The notes under the pieces: model-generated
What the model saw: only the letters and a program-made list of their open reading frames with translations
Told to the model about the DNA's origin: nothing
The model's database searches: none
Position numbers and translations under genes: made by a program
Shown here: in pieces, positions 8,995 to 14,116 of the stretch
Layout: the number at the start of each line of letters is the position of its first letter
Position numbering within the stretch: the stretch's first letter is position 1
From: Caulobacter sp. CCH9-E1
Lineage (GTDB): Bacteria; Pseudomonadota; Alphaproteobacteria; Caulobacterales; Caulobacteraceae
DNA: 14,116 nt
Reading direction: 5' to 3'
Assembly (NCBI RefSeq): GCF_001556515.1
Contig: NZ_LSJA01000203.1
Coordinates: 1-14,116 of the forward strand

Positions 8995-9513
8995 CTAGCT
9001 CCGGATCATGTCGGCGCATCGGGCGATAGCCTGGGTCATTCGCTTTTCCACCGCCTTGACCGAGATGCCGCGCAGCTGCGCGATTTCCCGATAGGTGAGG
9101 CCCCTGACATGGTTCAGGGCGAAAACATCGCGCAACTTGGGCGGTAAGGCGAGCAACATCTGTTCGAAAAGGATCGCCTGCTCCTGGCTGGCGTCGATCG
9201 TCTGGTCGGCCAGGGTCTTGTGGTCGGGATCGGTGGGGACCTCGCGCGCGCTCCGGCGGAAGCGGCTGGCCGCCAGGTTCAGGGCGATGCGGGCCAGCAG
9301 CGACTTGGGACTGCGGACGGGCCGGGGCGGCCGGTAGTCGTGGACCCGCAGCCAGGTGTCCTGGGCGATGTCGTCGGCGTCTTGCGGATAGCGGCGCGCC
9401 AGGAGCGCCGTCAGCCAGTCGCGATGGCGCAGATAGGCGTCGGCGAGCGGCGGCGTCCCGCCTTCCGAGGGCTGGGTGTCAGGGGCGGTGATTTGACCAT
9501 CGAGCGGAGACAT
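8995..9513 (-). CDS. ECF sigma factor, FecI type
   Basis: This is an RNA polymerase sigma factor with region 2 (about residues 22-90, including DADDIAQDTWLRVHDY) and region 4 (about 118-165, LPPKLRDVFALNHVRGLTYREIAQLRGISVKAVEKRM). Paired with the FecR next door, it probably transcribes the receptor-isopeptidase genes when ligand binds the receptor. I chose the ATG at 9513 (MSPLDGQ, 172 aa): a GGA lies about 10 bases upstream and the length suits the family. The frame stays open to another ATG at 9612, adding 33 residues, but that start lies inside a repeated regulatory element that also exists at 9903 with no sigma gene attached, and the extra residues show no sigma-like pattern. The start remains uncertain. 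Confidence 0.93.
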   Translation of the reverse strand: MSPLDGQITAPDTQPSEGGTPPLADAYLRHRDWLTALLARRYPQDADDIAQDTWLRVHDYRPPRPVRSPKSLLARIALNLAASRFRRSAREVPTDPDHKTLADQTIDASQEQAILFEQMLLALPPKLRDVFALNHVRGLTYREIAQLRGISVKAVEKRMTQAIARCADMIRS

Positions 9514-9600
9514 AAACCGCATTCCAAGCCGAATGATGCGGGCGGAATCCGGATCGAGCCGTGCCCGCGTGAGCGTCGCGAACGCACGACGATATTCCTC

Positions 9601-9621
9601 CACTTTACTCATAGTCTATTC
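9601..9621 (+). promoter_or_regulatory. C-box-like operator upstream of the first small XRE regulator
   Basis: The element contains ACTCATAGTC and is identical to the one at 9903-9923 except for one base (20 of 21). ACT-n3-AGTC dyads with a central TATA-like step resemble the C-boxes bound by restriction-modification controller proteins. It contains a CATAGT -10-like hexamer, so a bound protein would interfere directly with transcription. It also covers the alternative start of the divergent sigma gene. A weaker second half-site (ACAGTC) follows at about 9622-9627. Confidence 0.5.
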
Positions 9622-9638
9622 ACAGTCCAGCGCCGAGC

Positions 9639-9863
9639 GTGCGCCTTCCGACCATGGATTTTCTGGCCGTGGTGGGAGCGAACGTTCGCACCCTGCGGGA
9701 GGCGAGAGGCCTTCCGCAGGACGAACTCGCACACTTGGCCGGTATCCACCCCACCTATCTCTCAGGCGTCGAGACGGGAAAAAGAAATCTTAGCATGAAG
9801 GTGCTTGAGCGCTTGGCGTCAGCCCTTCGGGTTCCTGAAACCGATCTTGTAATTCGGCGCTGA
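9639..9863 (+). CDS. Small XRE-family regulator, controller (C) protein-like, copy 1
   Basis: This is a 74-aa single-domain helix-turn-helix protein from GTG 9639 (69 aa from ATG 9654). Residues from about 12 on follow the XRE fold, with LREARGLPQDELAHLAGIHP as helices 1-2 and TYLSGVETGKRNLSMKVLERL as the recognition helix and after. The RxxxG-QDELA, TYLSGxExGKRN and LERLAxAL pattern and the very short length match controller proteins of restriction-modification systems, which bind C-boxes to time expression of the nuclease. A C-box-like element lies 18 bp upstream and no clear Shine-Dalgarno is present, which recalls the leaderless messages of some C genes. The start is chosen because copy 2 has an ATG at the equivalent position. 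No restriction enzyme or methylase gene is visible, so its target is unknown. Autoregulation, action on the divergent sigma gene or on the downstream operon are all possible. Confidence 0.88.
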   Translation: MRLPTMDFLAVVGANVRTLREARGLPQDELAHLAGIHPTYLSGVETGKRNLSMKVLERLASALRVPETDLVIRR

Positions 9864-9902
9864 CGGACGCCCGGTCGCGAAGGGCCGAGACGCTTTTGTG
9901 GT

Positions 9903-9923
9903 CACTTTACTTATAGTCTATTC
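9903..9923 (+). promoter_or_regulatory. C-box-like operator / -10 region upstream of the second small XRE regulator
   Basis: This is the second copy of the 21-bp element, with ACTTATAGTC at its centre. It differs from the copy at 9601 by a single T/C change. It contains TATAGT (9912-9917), a good -10 hexamer, with no convincing -35 upstream. Its distance to the start codons matches the first copy (24 bases from the end of TATAGT to ATG 9941, versus 24 to GTG 9639). Confidence 0.5.
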
Positions 9924-9937
9924 CGCATCGCGGCGGG

Positions 9938-10171
9938 ATGATGCGCCGTCGGAGCATGGATCTCCGAGTGGTCGTAGGGGCGAATATTCGCGCCTTGCGG
10001 GAGGCGCGTGGCGTCCCGCAGGACGAACTCGCCCATGTCGCCGAGATCCATCAGACCTATTTGTCCGGCATAGAGAACGGGAAGCGCAACATCAGCCTGC
10101 GTGTCCTTGAGCGGTTGGCGGCCGCCTTGGCTGTGACCGAAGCAGAGCTTGTTCGCCGGAAGGACCGGTAG
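9938..10171 (+). CDS. Small XRE-family regulator, controller (C) protein-like, copy 2
   Basis: This is a 77-aa helix-turn-helix protein, about 70% identical to copy 1 over the shared 69 residues. The core LREARGVPQDELAHVAEIHQ-TYLSGIENGKRNISLRVLERL has the same controller-protein pattern. Differences cluster at hydrophobic swaps and at a few surface positions, while the recognition-helix segment TYLSG is unchanged, so both copies may bind the same DNA element. Candidate starts are ATG 9938, 9941 and 9956. Position 9941 is the exact counterpart of GTG 9639 in copy 1. No strong ribosome binding site is visible for any of them. A GC-rich hairpin follows 16 bases after the stop. The next gene lies about 300 bp downstream behind its own promoter region, so the two are probably not one transcript. 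Confidence 0.88.
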   Translation: MMRRRSMDLRVVVGANIRALREARGVPQDELAHVAEIHQTYLSGIENGKRNISLRVLERLAAALAVTEAELVRRKDR

Positions 10172-10187
10172 CGAGAAGTAGGGCGTC

Positions 10188-10206
10188 TCGCGCGCAATGC
10201 GCGCGA
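10188..10206 (+). terminator. Perfect 8-bp GC hairpin after the second XRE gene, possible terminator
   Basis: TCGCGCGC-AAT-GCGCGCGA forms an 8-bp perfect stem with a 3-base loop, beginning 16 bases after the stop of the second regulator gene. The position suits a terminator, but no T-tract follows (TCGCGCTC), so it would have to work weakly or with help. A protein-binding palindrome is the alternative. Confidence 0.4.
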
Positions 10207-10386
10207 TCGCGCTCTACGGCACCAGACGCGGCATGCCGCGCTGGCCGCCGCCGAGCCCGCTTCGCGGTCTCGGCCCGTTCGGGTGACGATCGCTGACGCG
10301 GAGGTCCGAGCTGTTGGAGGTAATTACAGCCGGTCTGGCTCGTCTTCGATCGTTAGGCGCAGCAGGCCATCAGCCGGTTGATGGGT

Positions 10387-10399
10387 CTGACAATGTCAG
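10387..10399 (+). promoter_or_regulatory. Operator copy 1 for the QueC/ImmA/PIN operon
   Basis: CTGACAATGTCAG is a perfect 6+1+6 inverted repeat. Related copies begin 31 and 62 bp further on. A dyad of this size is typical of an XRE dimer site, and the operon encodes an XRE-ImmA protein that is the natural candidate to bind it. Confidence 0.55.
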
Positions 10400-10417
10400 G
10401 CGTCGAACGCGGTTCAT

Positions 10418-10446
10418 TTGACATTGTCGGAAGAATCGAGCATTCA
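10418..10446 (+). promoter_or_regulatory. Candidate promoter with embedded operator copy 2
   Basis: TTGACA (10418-10423) is a consensus -35 hexamer. With 17-bp spacing the -10 would be CATTCA (10441-10446), a poor match. The -35 is part of TTGACATTGTCG, the second copy of the repeated dyad, so occupancy of the site would block RNA polymerase. The inferred transcript would start around 10453, giving a very short leader before the Shine-Dalgarno. Confidence 0.4.
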
Positions 10447-10448
10447 TC

Positions 10449-10458
10449 CTGACATTGG
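10449..10458 (+). promoter_or_regulatory. Operator half-site copy 3, abutting the ribosome binding site
   Basis: CTGACATTGG is the third copy at the same 31-bp interval. Only the left half of the dyad is kept because the sequence runs into GGAGGA (10457-10462), the strong Shine-Dalgarno 7 bases before ATG 10470. A protein bound here would sit at the predicted transcription start. Confidence 0.45.
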
Positions 10459-10469
10459 AGGATGCCTGC

Positions 10470-11036
10470 ATGAGCGACGGCCCTTACAAGACTTTGAAAA
10501 TGAGCGCGAAATGGCGAGCGCTAGCGAAGGTTGCCGGCAACGCCGCACATAGTGCAGCAGAGGTGGCTGAGGCCATGCCGGCCGCGTTGGCGGCCGATTG
10601 GCGGGAGATCGGGCAACCATTCCTACGTCAAATGCGCGCCGCTCTCGGGGACGACGATCGCGGCGTACTTATTTCCGAGATCGCAAAGCACGAGGTGGCC
10701 CGCTTGCGGGTCCAGGCGACAAATCCGATGGAAGCCCTACTCGCGGACAATGCGATGGACGTCTTGCGCGACGGCTACCGGGGTGCAGCTGCGTTCGAGG
10801 AGGCGGCTGCCGCGACTATCGCGGAGCGCGCTGATCGCGGCTTGCGGCAAGTCGAGGAACACTACCGTCGCGAAGCCTCCCAGGGTAAGGCGGCGGACAT
10901 CCGCGGGCGCCTAACCGAGTCGGTTCAGGCGACGGACCTGAAGGGCCTCGCGACTGCCCTGGCCGCGGGAGTTTCCGCCCGTGACTTGACCGTCCCAACT
11001 GACAGGTCCGGTCTTGATGAAGGAGTAAGCTTTTGA
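10470..11036 (+). CDS. Unrecognised 188-aa protein, first gene of the QueC/ImmA/PIN operon
   Basis: I do not recognise this family. The ATG at 10470 is preceded by a near-perfect GGAGGA 7 bases upstream, which decides against the TTG start 15 bases earlier. The protein is soluble, has no cysteine, signal peptide or membrane segment, and is dominated by charged, alanine-rich stretches that look alpha-helical (about 20-60 and 95-150). The N-terminus MSDGPYKTLKMSAKW has the look of a conserved block, and the tail ends in ...GLDEGVSF. Its stop overlaps the start of the QueC-like gene by 4 bases (TTGA), so the two are probably made in fixed proportion and may interact. Since QueC-like proteins in defence loci act on partner proteins, this could be the partner or substrate. 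That is inference from position only. Internal start coupling for the next gene lies within its last codons (AAGGAG at 11020-11025). Confidence 0.82.
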   Translation: MSDGPYKTLKMSAKWRALAKVAGNAAHSAAEVAEAMPAALAADWREIGQPFLRQMRAALGDDDRGVLISEIAKHEVARLRVQATNPMEALLADNAMDVLRDGYRGAAAFEEAAAATIAERADRGLRQVEEHYRREASQGKAADIRGRLTESVQATDLKGLATALAAGVSARDLTVPTDRSGLDEGVSF

Positions 11037-12409
11037 CCGCCCTCGCCATCCGCCTGGTCGACGAGACCATGTTCGTCGACGTCGTCGACGAGGGAGTCCG
11101 GGTGCGTGACGAGGCCGAACTCGCCGCGCTAGGCGACGCTATCCGCCTGTCGACTGAGGGGCTGGAAACCTACTTTTTTTCCAAGTGGCGTCCCGAGCTC
11201 TTTGATCTTCTCGTCGTCGCAGCGGCGGCGGAATACTGTGACGCCGCCAAGGCGCGCTCGACTGTATCATGGTCCCGGACCTTCGATGTCCGCGTTGCTG
11301 TGCACGATGTACAGCTGTGGTCGTCAACAGCAGTCAAATCGGCATTGGAAGGCGCGCTGACCTTCCTCACTGGCGATACCTGGACCTTTAGTTTCGTGGC
11401 GCGCCGGCAGAGCGCTCAGGGCATCCGCCAGGCGAGCCTCGAACTGCCGGCTGAGGCTAAGGCCATCATGCCATACAGCGACGGTCTAGATTCTCGGGCT
11501 GTCCACGCGATCACCGCTCAGGCTGTCGGCCGCGCCGATCTGGTTCGTGTACGTCTGGGCTCGGTGGGGGTCGACGACCCCCAGCGTGAGCGCCGCCGTG
11601 CGGCGTTTACCCTCGTGCCCTACAAGGTCCAGGTTCCGCAGCGTAAGGAATCGTCAGCTCGGTCTCGTGGCTTCAAGTTCGCCGTGGTGACCGGTGTGGC
11701 GGCGCAGATCGCCGGTGTGGACCGGATCATCGTTACCGAGAGTGGGCAGGGCTCCTTCGGTCCGATGATGGCCGTTAGCGGCCAGATCTATCCCGACTAC
11801 CGTGTCCACCCGCTATTCACCACCAGGGTCGAGCGCCTGTTCGAAGCACTGGTTGGCTCGACCGCCCACTATGAATATCCGCGGCTATGGTCCACTAAGG
11901 GCGAGACCCTGGCGGAAGCGGCGGCGCTGCCCCACCCACCGTCCTGGTCAGATACTCGCTCCTGCTGGCAACAGTCGCGCCACGCGTCCATCGATGGACG
12001 TCGTCGTCAGTGCGGCATCTGCGCGGCGTGTATGCTTCGGCGCATGAGCATGTTCGCCGCCGGATTGGCAGAGCCGGCCGGTGCCTACATCTGGGAAAAC
12101 CTGTCGGCCTCGACCTTTGAGGCGGGTGCTGTGGAGGGCTTCATCGGGATCACCGACTCCATGCGGGAGCACGCTATTGCAGGCATCCTACACATGGATC
12201 ACATGGCGGACCTCGCTATCGCGCCGAGCGCGGTGCGCGCCGTACGTCGCGTTGCTCGCGAGACAGCCGAGGTCCTGAACCAGGATCCAGTCGAGATCGA
12301 AGGGCGCTTGCGCTCACTCCTTACCCGTCACGCCGCCGAATGGCGCCGGTTCTTGGACTCTCTGGCGCCGGAGTCCTTCGTGCGGGACCTGTCGGTCGTC
12401 CCGGCATGA
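11033..12409 (+). CDS. QueC-like PP-loop ATPase with N-terminal extension (defence-associated type)
   Basis: The protein is 458 aa and starts at TTG 11033 with AAGGAG 7 bases upstream, overlapping the previous stop by 4 bases. Residues of about 1-140 form an extra N-terminal domain containing LTGDTW, as I recall from Cap9/QatC-type QueC homologues rather than housekeeping QueC of about 230 aa. The PP-loop is MPYSDGLDSRA, with S149-D-G-L-D-S154; the usual second G of SGGxDS is Asp150. The C-terminal zinc site has Cys311 and the C327-GI-C330-AA-C333-MLRR motif as in QueC. True QueC uses ATP to turn 7-carboxy-7-deazaguanine into the nitrile preQ0. In type IV CBASS a QueC-like protein is reported to attach a deazaguanine to a partner protein. 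No queC/D/E pathway genes are nearby, so a defence or protein-modification role is likelier than queuosine synthesis. Confidence 0.88.
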   Translation: MTALAIRLVDETMFVDVVDEGVRVRDEAELAALGDAIRLSTEGLETYFFSKWRPELFDLLVVAAAAEYCDAAKARSTVSWSRTFDVRVAVHDVQLWSSTAVKSALEGALTFLTGDTWTFSFVARRQSAQGIRQASLELPAEAKAIMPYSDGLDSRAVHAITAQAVGRADLVRVRLGSVGVDDPQRERRRAAFTLVPYKVQVPQRKESSARSRGFKFAVVTGVAAQIAGVDRIIVTESGQGSFGPMMAVSGQIYPDYRVHPLFTTRVERLFEALVGSTAHYEYPRLWSTKGETLAEAAALPHPPSWSDTRSCWQQSRHASIDGRRRQCGICAACMLRRMSMFAAGLAEPAGAYIWENLSASTFEAGAVEGFIGITDSMREHAIAGILHMDHMADLAIAPSAVRAVRRVARETAEVLNQDPVEIEGRLRSLLTRHAAEWRRFLDSLAPESFVRDLSVVPA

Positions 12410-13575
12410 CCGAAGCACTTTCCCCAATAGAGGTCGGCGAACGCTTACGGATCGCTCGGGAGGCGGCGAAGGTCACCCAGGCTGCCGCTGCGGCCGCGCT
12501 GGAAGTGGCGCGCACCACCGTGGTCGCGATCGAGCAGGGCCAACGTCGCGCCAAGCTGGATGAGCTACAACGCCTGGCCTCGCTCTATGGGATTTCAGTG
12601 AACGCCCTGCTGAGGCGGGAGGCTGTCCAAGTCGACCTCAAACCGCGCTTTCGCCGAATGGGGGAGCAGGATGACGGCGTAGAGGGTGCGGTCGCACTCC
12701 TAACCACCTTGGTGCAGGCTGAACTGGAACTTGAAGATCTTTTGGGCGTGCGCCGGCCGCGAAACGATCCGCCGGAGCGACCGTTGATGCCGGGTGATGT
12801 GGTCCTGCAAGCCGAGCATGACGCAGCAGAGCTGCGTCAGTGGCTGGGGATCGGCCAAGCGCCGGTCTACGACATCGTCTCCTTGCTGGAACTTCAGCTT
12901 GGCGTCAGGGTTTTCGTCCGACGCCTTCCCGCCAAAGTGTCGGGCCTCTATGCCTATGACGAGGCGGCCGGGCCTTGCGTTCTCCTAAACGGGGCCCATC
13001 CACGCGAACGCCGAGCGCAGACCGGGGCTCACGAACTGGGTCACCTCGTCTCTACTCGACGAGCACCCGATGCTCTCTATGACGGATCGCCCGAAACGAG
13101 TCGCGAGGAGCGATACGCGAACGCATTCGCCCGAGCCTTCCTGACTCCCGCCCGCGCAGTCATGGCGATGTTCCGGGACGTTACCGCCGGAAGTTCTCAG
13201 TTGACCCGACGCCACGTGATTGTCTTGGCCCACGCGTTCGGCGTAGCTCGCGAAGCCATGGTCCGTCGCTTGGAAGAACTAAGCTTAACCAAAGTCGGGA
13301 CTTGGGACTGGTTCGAGCACAACGGCGGGATCACCAACGATCAGGCGCGCCAGGTTCTCGGCGAAGCCTGGGGTGCCGACGCGCGCCAGGCCGATGCTGC
13401 CCGGCCGGTGTCGTTGCGTCTGGGCATGTTGGCGCGTGAGGCCTGGAGACAGAACCTCCTCAGCGAAGGTCAGCTAGCCGGTTTGCTGCAGCTCGATCGC
13501 GTCGAGATCCGCGAGCTGATCGACGCCTTCGAGGACGAGGAGGTCGATGACGCGCCCTCTCGTCCGCTGATCTGA
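12406..13575 (+). CDS. Fused XRE helix-turn-helix / ImmA-IrrE metallopeptidase
   Basis: The protein is 389 aa from ATG 12406, which shares ATGA with the QueC-like stop. The longer reading from 12340 lies inside the QueC-like gene and is rejected. Residues of about 8-65 are an XRE DNA-binding domain (GERLRIAREAAKVTQAAAAAALEVARTT...QRLASLYGISVNALL). Residues of about 145-265 are the ImmA/IrrE peptidase: H209-ELG-H213 with E210 as catalytic base, and E235 in EERYANAFA as third zinc ligand, so the active site is intact. Separate ImmA and IrrE proteins cleave XRE repressors (ImmR, DdrO) in response to damage or phage signals; the fused family joins both functions. Here it is the best candidate to bind the TGACA repeats upstream and relieve repression, and as antitoxin-like partner of the PIN protein 7 bases downstream. 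The C-terminal 120 residues are an uncharacterised helical region. Confidence 0.94.
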   Translation: MTEALSPIEVGERLRIAREAAKVTQAAAAAALEVARTTVVAIEQGQRRAKLDELQRLASLYGISVNALLRREAVQVDLKPRFRRMGEQDDGVEGAVALLTTLVQAELELEDLLGVRRPRNDPPERPLMPGDVVLQAEHDAAELRQWLGIGQAPVYDIVSLLELQLGVRVFVRRLPAKVSGLYAYDEAAGPCVLLNGAHPRERRAQTGAHELGHLVSTRRAPDALYDGSPETSREERYANAFARAFLTPARAVMAMFRDVTAGSSQLTRRHVIVLAHAFGVAREAMVRRLEELSLTKVGTWDWFEHNGGITNDQARQVLGEAWGADARQADAARPVSLRLGMLAREAWRQNLLSEGQLAGLLQLDRVEIRELIDAFEDEEVDDAPSRPLI

Positions 13576-13582
13576 GGCCCGC

Positions 13583-14116
13583 ATGGCCGTCGCGGATGCA
13601 AGCGTGTGGATCAATCTCGCTGCCACCGGCTGCGCGGACAAGATTCTTAAACTCTATGGCGGGCCCCTGGAGATCACCCAAACAGCGCTTGCTGAGTTGG
13701 AGCGGGGGCGGGCCAAGGGGAGGCAAGCCGCAGACGAAGTTGCGACCCTTCTGCACCTTGGACTGATGCATGTCGTCGACCTCGATCCTCAGGATGCAGA
13801 TCTGTTCCTGAGCCTGGTGGCCGGCGATGCTGCCCAAACCCTCGACGACGGCGAGGCGGCGACACTCGTCCATGCCCACCGGGTTAGCACCACAGCCTTC
13901 ATCGATGAGCGCAAAGCGACCTCGCTAGCGGCTGTTCGCTTTCCGGGTCTTTTAGTCGCTTCGACGGTAGATCTCCTTTTTGAGCCCGCCGTGCGCGGCG
14001 GGCTCGGCGAAGCGGTTCTTGGCGATGCCCTGTATGGCGCTTTGATAGACGCTAAGATGCGGGTTGATCCTCCCTCGTTTCAGTGGACACCCATGCTAGC
14101 TTTTCGGAGCTGGAGA
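13583..14116 (+). CDS. PIN-domain nuclease-like protein, incomplete at the right edge
   Basis: The frame from ATG 13583 stays open for 178 codons to the end of the window with no stop, so the gene may continue. GAGG lies 5 bases upstream and the gap to the metallopeptidase gene is 7 bases. The first 115 residues show the PIN fold pattern: VADASVWI with D5, ALAELERG with E38/E40, LDDGEAATLVHA with D88/D89 and E91, and AFIDERKATSLA with D108. These are the acidic residues that bind Mg/Mn in PIN ribonucleases such as VapC, so it looks catalytically competent. From about residue 115 the sequence is less typical. In this position it could be the RNA-cutting effector of the operon, with the HTH-ImmA protein as regulator. 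Pairs of ImmA/IrrE-type proteins with PIN-like partners are, as I recall, common in bacterial genomes. Substrate unknown. Confidence 0.82.
   Translation, partial: MAVADASVWINLAATGCADKILKLYGGPLEITQTALAELERGRAKGRQAADEVATLLHLGLMHVVDLDPQDADLFLSLVAGDAAQTLDDGEAATLVHAHRVSTTAFIDERKATSLAAVRFPGLLVASTVDLLFEPAVRGGLGEAVLGDALYGALIDAKMRVDPPSFQWTPMLAFRSWR

Larger units (their letters stand above)
9601..10171 (+). repeat. Tandem duplication of a regulator cassette (about 302-bp unit)
   Basis: Two copies of the unit 'control element plus small XRE gene' lie head to tail. The control elements begin at 9601 and 9903 and the internal MD codons at 9654 and 9956, an offset of 302 bp in both cases. The proteins match at about 48 of 69 aligned residues, so the duplication is not recent or the copies have been selected to diverge. 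The DNA between the copies (9864-9902) shows no obvious similarity to that before the first. Confidence 0.75.
10172..10469. other. 298-bp intergenic region with hairpin, operator repeats and promoter
   Basis: No gene is supported here. Near the left end is a perfect hairpin (10188-10206). From 10207 to about 10380 nothing recognisable is seen beyond GC-rich sequence. The right part holds three TGACA-type repeats (10387, 10418, 10449), a TTGACA hexamer and the ribosome binding site of the next gene. The region separates the tandem regulators from the QueC/ImmA/PIN operon and may mark the left boundary of that module. Confidence 0.7.

Noticed and set aside
9533..9793. Alternative plus-strand frames over the first small regulator
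   Set aside because: They are out of frame with the clear XRE protein and have no counterpart in the duplicated copy.
10172..10386. Possible tRNA, attachment site or small RNA between the regulator pair and the operon
   Set aside because: I found no cloverleaf, no direct repeats that would flank an integrated element and no T-tract terminator, only one GC hairpin.
11174..11180. Run of seven T in the QueC-like gene as a programmed frameshift site
   Set aside because: The zero frame continues through all expected motifs to a coupled stop, so no frameshift is needed to explain the protein.
12340..12405. Longer start for the HTH-ImmA gene (22 extra residues)
   Set aside because: It lies inside the coding end of the QueC-like gene, the extra residues are not conserved-looking, and ATG 12406 gives a standard ATGA overlap with the XRE domain beginning right after.
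1..14116. Lasso precursor peptide gene within the window
   Set aside because: No intergenic space near B or C could hold one with a plausible leader and core. Precursors normally precede B, which is cut by the left edge.

Overview
The window looks like chromosomal DNA from a GC-rich alphaproteobacterium, most likely Caulobacter or a close relative. The evidence is the very high GC of the first two thirds and a lasso-peptide locus combined with an isopeptidase, a TonB-dependent receptor and a FecI/FecR pair, an arrangement known from Caulobacterales. No rRNA, tRNA, CRISPR array or transposase was seen.

Region 1 (1-9513) is a lasso-peptide locus. It starts inside the lasso protease gene (B, catalytic C-terminal part only). 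The ATP-dependent lasso cyclase (C, 430-2184) follows with a one-base TGATG overlap. The precursor gene(s) A must lie to the left, outside the window. On the opposite strand, tail to tail with C and overlapping it by 14 bp, runs a set of four genes: ECF sigma factor (FecI type), FecR anti-sigma factor, an STN-domain TonB-dependent transducer, and a large secreted S9-family peptidase that is probably the lasso isopeptidase. The plus strand makes the peptide. The minus strand plausibly senses it at the outer membrane, imports it and opens its isopeptide ring.

Region 2 (9601-10171) holds two tandem, roughly 70% identical, very small XRE regulators. They resemble the controller (C) proteins of restriction-modification systems. 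Each is preceded at the same spacing by a nearly identical 21-bp element with an ACTnATAGTC core, like a C-box. No restriction or methylase gene is visible, so they are orphan controllers or belong to something outside the window.

Region 3 (10387-14116, running off the right edge) is a compact, translationally coupled plus-strand operon. Its genes are an unrecognised 188-aa protein, a QueC-like PP-loop protein with the extended N-terminus seen in defence-associated QueC homologues (Cap9/QatC type), a fused XRE-HTH/ImmA-IrrE metallopeptidase, and a PIN-domain nuclease-like protein. Its promoter region carries three copies of a TGACAWTG element at exact 31-bp intervals, one overlapping a TTGACA -35 and the last abutting the ribosome binding site. 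This suggests tight repression, probably by the operon's own HTH-ImmA protein. Codon use is more AT-rich than in the lasso region. The layout suggests a horizontally acquired defence or toxin-antitoxin-like module built around nucleobase chemistry. It lacks the partner genes of the QueC-containing systems I know (type IV CBASS, Qat) and is the best candidate here for an undescribed system.
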